A DNA stretch of 64,000 nt, from contig NC_092216.1 in NCBI RefSeq assembly GCF_030445035.2, forward strand, positions 16,617,405 to 16,681,404, given 5' to 3'. Below the pieces are notes generated by a model that saw nothing but the letters and a program-made list of their open reading frames with translations, did not search any database and was not told the DNA's origin. Shown here piece by piece: positions 1 to 12,162 of the stretch (its first letter is position 1; each line of letters begins with the position of its first letter). The DNA is from Dasypus novemcinctus (Eukaryota; Chordata; Mammalia; Cingulata; Dasypodidae). A program made the position numbers and the translations under genes.

Positions 1-2765
1 AAGCTGACATCTACATGGGTGAAATCTATGATAAGATGGAGGTAAGTATGTGTACAAGGAAGGGATACAATGGGGACATAGGGGTACCCATTGGGAATTT
101 GAGGGGGTCTAGGGATGGGGAGATGGGTAATATTGCCCAAGAAATTGGGGGAAGGTTGGGGCAACACATGAACATAGGAGATTGTCAGGTGTTGGTTGAG
201 AGTATAATGCTGAGAAAACCTTTTCAAAATATAATTAGGAAAGTTACCTGTTTAAGATACTCAAAGGGGATAATCTGATGCAGGTCATACTCCTAGGGAA
301 TATTGAATGCTCATTTTGTCAGAGTGGGTTATATCGTTGGGTAGAGACCCATATAATGAGAGTGAATGTAGACCCACAACCTGGGGAGGACTAATGCCAT
401 CAAATAGAGGGAACTGGATCTCTCAAGAGAAAGGGTGGCTCCCAGGGCATTAGGGCAGTTGAGCAAGTCAAGCCCTCAACACTGTTGCAAGTATCTCTGA
501 ACATGGCTCCTCAAGAAATGAAGATTCACTGTAACTATGGGGCCCAGAGGGAGGATGAAATAGATATTGAATAGATGGAACCAAAGTAAATGTGAGGGCA
601 AAAGAAGTGTTTCACAATAGTACACAAGAATGGATATAAAACATGTAATATTACACCAAAAACATATAGGGGACTACAGACTAATAACGTAACCCATAAT
701 ATAAAACATAGGATAACTAAAAAATTTAGAAAACAGTATAGCCTAAAATATAAACCACAATGTAAACACAAATGTTTCCTTGTTTGAAAGCTATTGTCTC
801 AATATCTGTACTTCAGTAAATATTATATGAATAAGTTATAAGAATATCGCTGTGGAAGGGAAAAAGTTTTATAATGGATATGTGGGAGTACTGTATATTG
901 TATAGATGAATTACTGTGATCTAAGGCTCTTGTAAAGAGAAGCTCAATAATTAGGAAAAAAGAAAAGAAAAAGATAGGATGTAGAATTTTTCCAAATCAA
1001 TATGTATTGTATATCTAACCTTTAAACTCATCGCTGTATTCCATTTTACTAGTAAGGGAAACTGACATTATATTGGGCTTCACTTTTCAGGAAGTTTTGG
1101 ATCACAGAGTGGTTCAACAATTGCAGTGGAGGAATAATGATATGGGATGTTATTGACAGGGGACATATGTTTGACAGGGAGTTATACAGGGCATGTGTCC
1201 AGGGTGCATGGAAATGTTTGGATATATTCATAGTGGAAACAATTAAAAACAATAGCTGGGGGGTGCTGGGTTCCTGGCCGGGGGGGGGGGGGCAGCTCTG
1301 TCGTGGTCCCTAGGGGAGCAGCGGCAGTCCCCCAAGTGCAACGGCAAGGACCAGGAAGGAAGGAGGGTCCAACAGTGAGGGCCTGATACTAATGACTATG
1401 CTTGTGAGCCTATACACCTGAAATAAGAACAAGGCCTAGAGGAGCACTGTGCCTAGGAGTTTCCTCCTGACAGCCTTCATGTTACTCAAATGTGGCCAGT
1501 CTCGAAGCCAAACTCAGCATGTAAATGCAATGCATTCCCCCCAGTGTGGGACATGACACCCGGGAATGAGCTCCCTGGCACCGAGGGATCACTACCAAGT
1601 ACCAGCTGATAATGCAACTAGAAAATGACCTTGAATTAAAGGTTCAACGGGGACCAGCAGAATATCACTGTCTACATTTAATACAGGAGTTAAAAATGCT
1701 GTTTGACCTAATGTAAGTGGGAAATGGAAAGGAGAAATGAGTTTATGTGGCTATGAGTCTCTAAAAAAGAGTCTAGACGTTGTCAGAAGGATTGCCCTTA
1801 CGCACACCTGAGCAGAGTCTCAGAGACAGATAAAGTAGATACAACCCCAGGTACTGGTTCTTTTGAGGCCTAAAGAGACCCACAGGTTTATGGTCTTGGC
1901 AGATGGGGTTCACTGCCATGTCAGTTGGCCCTTCTTTGGAGCTGGTGTTTCTGGGTGATGGAGCTGGACACAGATGGGATCTCTTTTCACTAGACTTCCA
2001 TGCTACTTTCCTGGAATTGTAGTTGGTGCTGGGGTTTAAGATATATCTAGGGGATTTGAATCTCTGGACTGACAATATGATAGCCAGGCCCTGAGCCTCA
2101 ACAGACTTCAACTCCTACACTCTGATTTATTGGACTTACCCCACTCAGCTAACGTGGAGTTGAAGAATGTCAACCACCACACCATGGAGCCTATTGTGCC
2201 TACAACTGAAAGCAGGAGGATTGCAGCCAGTATCCATGTGAAATCTAAGCCCCCTCTTGACATAGATGTGGAATGGACTCAACCAAGCCAAGGTCCACAG
2301 GAAGGAGGAATACAGTAAGGATTAGAGTGGACTTAATGATATTCTATTCATGAACTACTGTTGTTAATATTCGAGAAAATGTTGCATTGGTTTGGAAAAA
2401 GTTGCCATTGTGGCTGCTGTGTGCGGGGAATGGGAGGAAGAAATGAGATGTGGAGGCATTTTTGGGACTTGGAGTTGTCCTGGGTGGTGCTCCAGGGACA
2501 ATTGCCAGACATTGTATGTCCTCCCATGGCCCACTGGATGGAACGTGGGAGAGTGTGGGCTATCATGTGACCCACAGGCCATGGGGTGCAGCAATGCCCA
2601 GAGATGTACCCAACAGATGCAATGGATGTGTCATGATGATGGGGGAGAGTGTTACTGTGGGGGGAGTGGTGGGGTGGGGCGGTGGGTGTGAATGGGGACC
2701 TCATATTTTTTGAATGTAATATTTTTTAAAAAATGAATAAATAAAATAAAATTTTAAAAACTACT
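1..2765 (+). mobile_element. L1 3' UTR, copy 1 (armadillo-type long 3' UTR)
   Basis: This is the 3' end of a LINE-1 on the + strand. Its first bases match, in reverse complement, the sequence just downstream of the ORF2 remnant in the minus-strand L1 at 45896-55491 (there at about 48600-48760), so the window opens just after the ORF2 stop. The 3' UTR runs about 2.7 kb and ends with the family signature GGGGACCTCATATTTTTTGA at about 2694-2713, followed by an A-rich tail. Short ORFs inside are not L1 proteins and have no recognisable domain. The 5' side is cut by the window edge. Confidence 0.85.
1280..1292 (+). repeat. 13-bp poly-G run inside the L1 3' UTR
   Basis: An uninterrupted run of 13 G lies in a GC-rich patch of the 3' UTR. 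The neighbouring copy (2775-5434) does not keep this run at the equivalent place (about 3970-4000), so it is a copy-specific expansion or deletion. It may form a G-quadruplex and is a likely place for sequencing error. Confidence 0.8.
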
Positions 2766-2774
2766 AGAAAAAAA

Positions 2775-5434
2775 GGAAGAGATATAATGGGGGCATAGGG
2801 TTACCTTTGGGTGGGGCTTTGCGGGCTTGAGGGGGGCTAGGGATGGAAGGATGGGTAATATTGCCCTAGAAATTGGCGGGAGGGTGGAGCAACATATTAA
2901 CTTAGAATATTGTCAGGTATTTTGTTGAGAATATAATGCTGAGAAAACTTTTTCAAAAATATAATAAGGAAGGTTACCTGTTTAAGCTGCTTAAAGCAGA
3001 TAATCTGATGAAGGACAGTCTCCTAGGAATATGTGAATGCTCATTTTGCTTTAGTGGGTTATATCACTGTACAGAGACCCATATAATGAAAGTGAAAGTA
3101 TACCCACATCCTAGCGAGTATTGATGCCCTCAAATAGAAGGAATTGTATCTCTCATGACAAATGTTTGCTCCCAGTGCATTAGGGCAGTTAAGCATGTCC
3201 CAGTGCATTAGGGCAGTTAAGCCCTTCACACTGTTGCAAGGATCTCTGAACATGGTCCTTCAAGCAATGAAGATTGACTGTCACTGTGGACCCTAATGGG
3301 AGGGGGAAAGAGGTACTGAATAGATGCAACCAATGTAATTTTATGGGCAATAGTAGTGTTCCACAAGTGTACACAAGGATGGGTATAAGACATGTAAATT
3401 ATACCAAAAATATATAGGGGTTGATATGCTAAAATGTAAATCATAATGTAAAACATAAGATAACTAAAAATGTAGAAAATTGTATAGTCTAAAATATAAA
3501 CCACAATGTAAACCCAAAATGTTACCTTGTTTGAAAGCTGTTGTCTGAATATCTATACATCAGTTTCAGTAAATATAGTATGAATGTGTAAAAAGATTAT
3601 TGCTGTGGAAGAGAAAAGGTTTTATGTTGGATATGTGGGAGTACTGTGTATTGTATATATGAATTACTGTGATCTAAAACTTTTGTGAAGATAAGCTTAA
3701 TAATTAGAAAAAAGAAAAAAAGATAGGATGTAGACTCTGAGGAAAAGACAGAAGTAGTTGCCTTGCTAATTTGCATATAGGGCAACACTTATTGCAGTGA
3801 TGGAAGGCAAAATATCAAAAACATAGTTTTGCATTTTTAAATTTTTTGATACTGCAATTTGTTTTTACCTTAAACTTTCTAAATTAATATGTATTCTATA
3901 TCTAACCTTTAAACTCATCACTATATTCCATTTTGCTATTAATGGAACCTGGTAATATATTTGGCTTCACTGTTCAAGCCAGGGGAGCTCTATCACAGTC
4001 CCTAAAGGAATAGCAACAATCCCCCAAGTGCAACAGCAAAGACCAAAAAGGAAGTAAGGTCCAACAATGGGCCCTTGATACTAATGACTATACTTGTGAG
4101 CCTGGGCACCTGAAATAAGAACAAGGCCTAGAGCTTCAGGGTGCCTAAGAGTTACCTCCCAAGAGCCTCCATGTTGCTCTAATGTGGCCAGTCTCGAAGC
4201 CAAACTCAGCAAGTGAATGCATTGCCTTCCCCCCATCGTGAGACTCCCAGGGATGAGCCTCCCTGGCACTGAGGGATTACTACCAAGTACCAGCTGATGA
4301 TGTAACTGGAAAATGACATTGAATAAAAGGGTTTACTCAGAGCAGCAGAATATCTCAATCTACATATAATACCAGGAGTTAAAAATGCTTTTTGATGTGA
4401 ATCGAAGGGGGAAATGGGAAGGACAAATGAGTTTATATGTCTATGAGTCTCCAAAAAGAGCTGGGAGGTTATCAGAGGGGTTGCCATTATGCACACCTCA
4501 GCAGAGTCCCAGAGACAAATAAGCAGATACAACTTTTGGTATTGGTTCTTCTGAGGTCTACAGAGACCCACAGGTTCTATGTCATGGCAGATGGAGTTCA
4601 GTGCCATGTCAGTTGGTACTACTTTGGAGTTTGCATTTCTGTGTGATGGAGCTGGACTCAAATGTGATCTTTGTTCACAAGTCTCTCCTGTTACTTTTAC
4701 TGGAACTGTAGTTGGTGCTGGGGTTTAATATATACCCAGGGGATCTGAATCTCTGGACTGACCATATGATAGCCAGGCCCTGAGCCTCAACAGACCTGAG
4801 CTCCTACACTCTGGTTTATTGGACTTGCCCCAGTCAGCTAACATGGAGAAGAAGGTCAACCACCAAACCATGGAGCCAAGAGTGCCTACAAGTGAAAGCA
4901 GTAGTATTGCATCTAGCATGCATGTAGAATCTAAGCCCCCTCTTGATATAGATGTGGAGTGGACACAACCATTCCAAGGTCCACAGGATGGAGGATAGAG
5001 TATTGATTAGAGTGGGCTTACTGATATTCTATTCATGAACTATTGTGATTAGTAATCAAAGAAAATGTGGCATTGGTGTGGAGAAAGTGTCCATAATGGC
5101 TGTTGGGGTAGGGAATAGGAGGAAGAGATGAGGTGTGGGGGTGTTTTCAGGACTTGAAGTTGTCCTGGGTGGTGCTGCAGGGACAGTTACCCTACATTGT
5201 ATGTCCTCCCATGGCTCCGTAGGTGGAATGTGGGAGAGTGTGGGCTATAATGTGGACCATTGACCTTGAGGTGCAGCGGTGCTCAGAGATGTATCCACCG
5301 AATGCAATGAATGTCTCATGATGATGGAGGAGATTGTTGTAATGGAGGGAGGAGTGGGGTGAGGGGGGTGGGGCATATATGGGGACCTCATATTTTTTGA
5401 ATGTTTTTTTAAAAAATAAATGAAAACAAAAAAG
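2775..5434 (+). mobile_element. L1 3' UTR, copy 2, directly behind copy 1
   Basis: This repeats the same 2.7 kb L1 3' UTR in the same orientation, starting at the point that matches about base 57 of copy 1 and ending with the same GGGGACCTCATATTTTTTGA signature (5381-5400) and an A-rich tail. The copies differ by many substitutions and small indels, so this is not a recent exact duplication. Either a 5'-truncated L1 inserted in the A-tail of another, or an older tandem duplication diverged. No intact L1 ORF is present. Confidence 0.85.
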
Positions 5435-6060
5435 AGTATGTATATTCAATTTTTGATAATTGTTTACATTTAGTTTTAAAAATGATTATAAGTTCCTCAT
5501 GTCTACCAGCAATAAAGAGAACACCATTTCTACCTTGTATCCCTACTAAAATAGATATTAGAACCGTTTTTTAGTTTAAACCTCATTGCTTATTTAATTT
5601 CCATTTCCCTAGTTTATATGCATTTAAATGCTTTTTTCATAAATTTATAGGTTTTCTTACTTTGCTCATTTTTGAGTTGAGTATTTTCTTTCTTTACTTT
5701 GGGTTTGTATATTGGAAGAGCTTGTATATATTTTAAAAATTATTTTATTTCTGTTTAAAGATATTATTTTATAATTTTCACATTTTTTCACTTTTTATTA
5801 TCATTTGGAATACATGTATTTTAATGTATTTAAATATGTATTTATTTTATTATGCAGCTTCTAGTTTTACTGCCTTAGTTGTGGAGATTTACTCATACAT
5901 ATACCTGTAGTCTCTTAGATTTTCTTTTAGGATATTTATTATTTTCTTTTTGTGTTTCAGTTTCTAACCCATCTGAAGTTATTTTTGTATATAAATTCAA
6001 CTTAAGTTTTTCTCCATTACCATTTAAAATAATTATACTTTAGTCTCACTGATTTTGACT
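5435..6060 (-). mobile_element. Diverged L1 fragment (ORF2 region)
   Basis: T-rich sequence on the + strand keeps phrases typical of reverse-complemented L1 ORF2, such as a 'lowercase' run resembling the TTTCCATTTCCCTAG...CATTTAAATGC zone and a later 'TTTTTGTATATAAATTC' stretch near 5980. It may extend to about 6250. It is too decayed to date or place in a subfamily by eye. Confidence 0.4.
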
Positions 6061-7508
6061 ATTGATGGTTTACATTAAATTCTCATATATATACATTGAA
6101 AAGAATTTCCTTTTTTTAAACTTAGTTTATTTCTTTCTTAAGATTCCCCATCAGGTTACCCATAGTGTCTATATTTTCTCTTAAGCATTAAGAACCTTCC
6201 CAAATGTTGCTTTAAAGTCTGATCTTTAAATTCCATCGTCAAGGTCATTGTAGTGTCTGTTCTCTTGATTGATCTCTTTATTGTGGATCACTTTTGCTTA
6301 TTTCTTCATATATCCAGTAAACTTTATTACTGGAACTTGGAACTGATACATATTAAGATCCTTAATTTCACTATATGCCTCTTAAAATTGTTCAGTTGTG
6401 TTATTTTTCTACAAGGCAGCTAATTTGGCTGGACTCAAACTCTGAACACAATATCCTCTGCAAATGTTAACAGGTGAAACAGATCCATTCATTCAGGTTT
6501 CCAACTGTTCTTTCTTGCTTAGAACCTTGAAGGTTCCTCCACGCATACAGAGTTTATGGGTTAGAGGCTGGATATAGTATTTATTTGGTTTCAGGATTCA
6601 TATTTCCTTGGGTTCCTATTCTCCAGATATCCCATTAACTTTCCAAATACACTACTAGTCTCAGGTTCCATTCTCTGACTCTTTATGCCAGGTAGACTAC
6701 ATATGTCTTGAGTTCTAGTCACCCTATACAACGTGGACTGGGGAGTGCCCAATCAGATGAGAAGACATTTATATGAATATCTTACCAATAAAGTTCTTTT
6801 CTTTTAAGAATAAAATTTCCTGTAGGCTTTTCCTGCTTGTATTTTCCTTTAGTGAGTTCAGTTTTATTTTTTTGTTCAAAGTTTACCACTGCCACCTTCA
6901 GGAAGGTTATTTCTGCATGAGCTATTCCACCATCACCACAAATGTAAATTCAATGGCATTTAAAATTATTTTAACATGTTAAACTATTTCATTTTTCAAT
7001 ATGATGAATTTTTTAAACATAAAAACCCTTTTCATTAACAATATATACACATTATTCTAAAAGTTAAATGAAAGAAATAATAATATGGATTTGATTTACT
7101 TCTTAATTTATATATTTATACTTCAATATTTGAGTGTTTTAAAGTATCTTACCCTCTAGAGAAAATTAACTTATCACTTCAGGTAAGCAGAGAATCCTAT
7201 TCCAGATTAATTAAGATTCCTACGTTATGTCTATTATCCACAGGTGGACCAAAGCTAAAACCATTCTGTAGTTTTATATAGTCAGAGACTTTTGGAAAAA
7301 GGACTCAAGAATTTGGATATATAGATATATATCTATGATGATTCTTTCCAAGCCACAAATATAAACACACTAAGGCTTTCCATAGGCACTATTAATATAC
7401 TGAACTGCAAGTCCATTCTCTTCACATAGGGAAGGTTTCACCAGTTCAGTACCTATCTCATCTCTTGATTTGATATACTCAACTTACTTTTCTTGATGAA
7501 AATCAGCC
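6060..7508. other. AT-rich stretch with no recognised gene
   Basis: No coding region, CpG island or clear repeat family was recognised. A short palindrome around ATATAGATATATATCTAT (7318-7335) is present. The 69-residue ORF at 6773-6982 is phenylalanine- and serine-rich, resembles nothing I know and is probably chance. Confidence 0.5.
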
Positions 7509-7514
7509 TCCATA

Positions 7515-7924
7515 TTTTGGAAACTGAGGCATGGTGGGCTCACAAAGGGAGACCTGCTGTTTCCATGGCTACGCTTTTAACATAGGAATGCAGCAATTAA
7601 CCCTTTTGAGTCAACAGGATAGAGCAGTCAGGGGCAGGGAGAAATATGAGCAAACACACTTTGTAGTTTGAAAGGAATACTAAATCTTTGTACTTTGAGA
7701 TAAGTTCTTTAATTTACGAGTCTTGTTAATGTGTAGTTACACTGCTTGTTAGCTTGATAGTTTAAGTATATATAATGCCACACGTAGAAAATAAAATTGT
7801 CTGAGGAGTGATTACTCGCAGACACCCTGATCCCAGCTCTCTCCCTCTTTCTTTTTCTCTTTGTTTCCTTCCCCCTTTTCTCTTTCTTTCATTCCCAATA
7901 CCCTTCAGGTCCAAATCTCCAACA
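7515..7924 (+). mobile_element. Solo LTR, ERV2 (betaretrovirus-like) style
   Basis: A retroviral LTR layout is visible: a TATA-like TATATAATG near 7769-7778, AATAAAATTG as polyadenylation signal near 7790-7799, then a C/T-rich U5 (about 7840-7890), and an end in CCAACA at 7924. The 6-bp direct repeats TCCATA (7509-7514 and 7925-7930) flank it, the duplication length usual for ERV2 elements. The first base pair of the expected 5' TG appears changed to TT. No internal retroviral sequence follows, so this is a solo LTR left by recombination. The class is inferred from layout and duplication length, not from a database match. Confidence 0.6.
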
Positions 7925-7930
7925 TCCATA

Positions 7931-9510
7931 TCTACATGTTATAGCCACTTCCTTGAATTAATTATTCTGATGCCTGCTTAAGTCTATTATGATTTTAAAA
8001 TGTTTCTCTTGCTAAAACCTCAAGGCCAAATTTTAAAGTAACTTTCACTTATTATAAAGATATCTTAAATGAATTTAATTAGATTCTAAATACTCATATA
8101 CCTGCATCTGTGGCTACAAATCTAAAGTATTGCAAATGATATTATGGATATTCTGTGTGGGATAAGATATAAATGCATAATATTTACAATAAGTATTGAT
8201 AACATGCATGAGCATTTAAAAGTTACAAGTATTTCTAAGAAATTTGGGGTAAAATCTTCCAAAAAATCAGAAAGCATTACTAGTATCCTTGTTTTATGCA
8301 ATATATACAAGGCAGATTAAAAAAAAAAATGGCGCAAAGTGAAATTACAAACATCAGCAATACCTAGTGTACCAGGTAGGTGGCAGGTGCAAAATTTGAG
8401 AATGCTATGAGCCTGATGCTAAGAAGGTAGAACCATAGTAGAGGAACTAAATGATAATCAGAATATCCTGTCAAGTGTTCAGGGATAGGATAATAAGATA
8501 GAGAATATATTAATAAAAACAAGGGCAAAGTAGTGTTGGCTGTTTTACCATGCATGACTGATGTCCACTTCTTAGAATTACGGGCTTGGATAAAATTAAG
8601 AGTACAACAAGTTTGAAAAATTGTAATCCACAAATCGAGGGTTCAATAGCCAACAGTTGGCTGTTAAGTTGCCCTAAATGTTAAGTTGCCCTAATGAGAA
8701 AACAGTAGGAGTGGAAAGACAATTAACTAGATAATGTAATTTTGAAATAAAGCATTTCTTTATTAATCAGATACATTTATATGATATAAAATTAATTTCA
8801 AATAACCAAATATTACTCCAGATATTGTACCTAAACATGGAAGGAATTAAATGATCCTGATTACTTTAACATTAAAACATTTAATTAAAGCATCAGTCCT
8901 TTTATCAATGAAGAAAAATTAGAGCATGAAGCATATATGCCTAAGTAGTACAAGATAACAAAATACCTGTAACCAAAGACATGATTAAATAACATAAATG
9001 GTTAAAACACCTTGTGAAGTAAAATGAAAGCATAAAGTAAATAAATCTTTAGTTAAGTGTGAGGCTTATTTGTGGATTATTAAACAATCTAATTTTGAAA
9101 AATTTAGAGTCATTAACTACTGGAAACAATGAAAATAATTGAGTAAACTTTCTGCCAAACCTCAACTGAAATTAATCAATTTCAAATATTGCAGGGAGGA
9201 TATAATATGTTGATCTAATATCTAGAGTCCCATAAAAAGGCACACATTTACATATATGATTTCTATGTAAACACATGCATTATTAAATCATGCAGCTTTA
9301 AATTATGCTGTTTTAAATTATGCTATATACTTAATTACATTTATGAGTATACAATAGGGAAGGTAAGAGGTTAATACTTTTTCAGATTACTGAATATATT
9401 TAAAGTATGTTAAAACATATACAAATATATTGGATTGAATAAATTGAATATATGTATGGAAATATGTATCATTTTGATTATATATTATGTAGATGATATT
9501 ATATATATGT
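7931..9510. other. AT-rich stretch with no recognised gene
   Basis: Nothing coding is supported. A short tandem repeat of GTTAAGTTGCCCTAA occurs at about 8664-8695. Runs of A and T are common and ORFs are short. Confidence 0.5.
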
Positions 9511-9655
9511 ATTTTAAGATTTATTTATTTTTATTTATTTATTTTCCCCTTTCCTCTCCCTCTCTCCCTGCCCTGCTGTTTTTTCCATCTGTGTCCATTC
9601 ACTATGTGATCTTCTATTTCTCTTTATGTCCTCTCTTCTCATTTTTCTCCTCTAG
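9511..9655 (-). mobile_element. DAS-type SINE, truncated
   Basis: The + strand reads AAGATTTATTTATTT followed by a C/T-rich block and 'CTGTGTCCATTCACT', which is the reverse complement of the 3' half of the armadillo SINE seen complete at 27366-27780. The tRNA-like head is missing, so only the tail end inserted or survived. Confidence 0.7.
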
Positions 9656-9669
9656 GAGAATCCCATAAA

Positions 9670-11688
9670 GTAGCTAATCAATGTAGTTATAGTCAATTAT
9701 AAAAAGTTTGTAAAACATCCTCCAACTAAAAATGTTTAAATAATTCTAGTTCTAAAAAAGTCATTGTTAACTAAAACTTAAATTAGTATTAGTAGCAAAA
9801 ATAACTTAATAATAACAAAACCTGTCTGAAGGCCACCACAAAGTACATATTTAAGTAAATAATAATAAAAAATTATCTTGATTATATTAAAAGTCTTCTG
9901 TTTTCATTTTAACAATGAAAATAATATTTTTCCTCTATTACTAAAGTAAAGTACCTACTGTTATCTTCATAATAAAATTGTGTAAGTAAACAATCATTTA
10001 ATATATAATGTGTTGCATTAAATTATTAAAAATATATATATAAACAAAAAATAAACGTTAACATTATCAAACTCTTGTTCATTGAAACCAAGCCTTGTAT
10101 ACATTACAAGTAGCCTCTCCATGTAAGTTATTAGCTAGGCTAATCACTAACCCCTCAATTAAAAATATGTGCTATATCAGTCTCTAGTTCTGCTCCTAAA
10201 GTCAATAAAAACTATATTGCAGTTTCAAGCTCCTGCAGCCAATAATAACTCAGTACAGCCAAGTGTACAATGAATAGCGCCTCCAAACTAGCACTGTTCC
10301 ATAGTGCCAGAGAGCACTATGCACCAAGCTAGTAAAATACTAAAAAATCTCTCTAAAATAAAGAATGCTGCAACTTGCTCACTGCGTTGAAAAACATGCT
10401 AAGTAGAGCCATAATACCAAAATACTGTAAGTAAAACTTAAACACAATTGGCATTATGGCCTGCTCTCATAAAGAAATAACATGTAAAGTATTACAAACC
10501 TGAAACTCAAAACTAATAATTGCAACTCTGAATCCTTATGCATTAAGTAATACATTAGTTAATATTAAGTACTGTACTTTTATCCTGTACTAAATATATA
10601 CCTAATAACTGTAATGTTATCTTTTCTACTTTAAATCAAGTGCAAAAGTATATTAAACATGTTAAATTCCTAGTAAAATCATTTTCTAAACAGTTAATAA
10701 CATGTCTACAAAATAAAGTGGCAGTCTCAGCCAGTCTCAGTCAACTTCTATATTTTGCTATACTCTGCTGTGTAGCAAAAGTAAAGCTTGCTTGCTAATA
10801 GTAAGTCACCTATTGAACAAGTCAAAATTGCTAAAAATTGTACAATGAAAACCAAAGTATAAAAATCTTTATTCTATAGTTCTAATCACTCCCACAAGTA
10901 AAAACTAAAAGTATTTCCAAATTAGTGTTCTAATCCTGAGTGAAGCCAGTTGCCCAAGGAGTGCCAGTTCACCAGGAGCTTCTAACAAAGCGAATGAATG
11001 TCAATCATTAAACAGCTTAAAATGTGTCTTCAAACAAAGCTAAGTGTCTGTTGCAATTTCTCTCTAAAAATAAATAACTTAAAAAAAAAATATGCTGTTC
11101 CCACCAGCTTTTAAGGAATGCCATCTTTATAAGCACCTAACCTTGTCTACCTCTGTAATCCAATGTGTCCTCTTTTAAAAACAAGTATTCCAAATTTTTA
11201 ATTAAGTTTGTTTCTTTCAAAGTAAACATCTTATTAACCATATAAAAACTTCATCCAACTTCATACAAAAAACCAGATCCATCTTCCTCCAGTTAAAATA
11301 AATTAAGAGTTTTATACCTTATTAAGCAATAACTACAGCCCATGGCCAGCAGAAAGCAGTTACAAAAAAGAAATCCCTCTCCCTTCAGCACCCCTTTTAA
11401 ATTAAAAGTGTAAACTCTTCAAGAGTAAAATAAAATTAATAAATAAATCTAGAACCTAACTGAAAATCCATGTGAGTGCCAGTGGCAGCAGAATAACTGC
11501 AAAAGGCCCCTGCCCAAGATTCTGCTATCCAAAATAAAAAGTTCTAACCTTCTAAAAACAGTCCTGGATGCTGTACTAAAAACTAATAAATAATCAATCA
11601 AAACAACAAACAGCTATCCACCTCATAGCTCCAACAATAATTATGCCAAAGCTTAACAAGTTAAACTTTGGCAAAAAGGGGAGAATAA
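9670..11688 (+). mobile_element. Degenerate endogenous retrovirus internal region, ending in a polypurine tract
   Basis: About 2 kb of A-rich, G-poor sequence leads straight into a purine tract AAAAAGGGGAGAATAA (11673-11688) that abuts the TG start of an LTR. That order is what the 3' end of a provirus looks like. Strand bias towards A is also typical of retroviral genomes. No long ORF survives and I recognise no gag, pol or env. A 5' LTR is not visible upstream, so the left edge is uncertain and part of the interval could be ordinary flanking DNA. Confidence 0.45.
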
Positions 11689-12162
11689 TGTGGGCTATGG
11701 GTGGAAGGCTCTTTGTCTCTTCAGAGATAACTAAGCTGTTTGACTTGTGAGTGTGGAACGGTAAGAGGCTGCAGTCCTGCCCTTAGGGAAAATGGCAACA
11801 GGCTCCAGTCCCAGGAAATGTTTAACAATGCAAGGGCTATAAACTTTAAGTATTTAGGGGAAATGCAAAAAGTAAATATGCTAAAAGCTTATCTAGAATA
11901 TCTGGAGCCCATGCTAAAAGCTTACTTAAGATGTAGAAGATATATGCTAATTGAAGCCTATTGAGAACTGAAACAAAAGAACCATTTGGCCTTTCCTCTC
12001 TGTATAAAAAACGTTTGAAAATCTTGTTCAAGGCTCAGAATTCAAACTGAAAGCTCCCAAGTCCAGCCCGCCGTCAATAAACCATTTTTCCTTCTCAAAA
12101 TCATTCTTGAGTCCTGGCCTCTCTATACTCAAATAATTAAACTTCTCTCAAATTCTACAACA
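11689..12162 (+). mobile_element. 3' LTR of an endogenous retrovirus
   Basis: The 474-bp unit begins TGTGGGC and ends CTACAACA. It has a TATA box (TGTATAAAAA, 12001-12010) and a polyadenylation signal AATAAA (12076-12081) spaced as in an LTR U3-R-U5. The polypurine tract just upstream fixes its orientation. The TG...CA ends and the polypurine tract are direct observations; a class I (gammaretroviral) origin is only a guess. Confidence 0.75.

Noticed and set aside
2348-2713. Overlapping ORFs of 69-118 residues on both strands
   Set aside because: All fall in the L1 3' UTR and are not kept in other copies.
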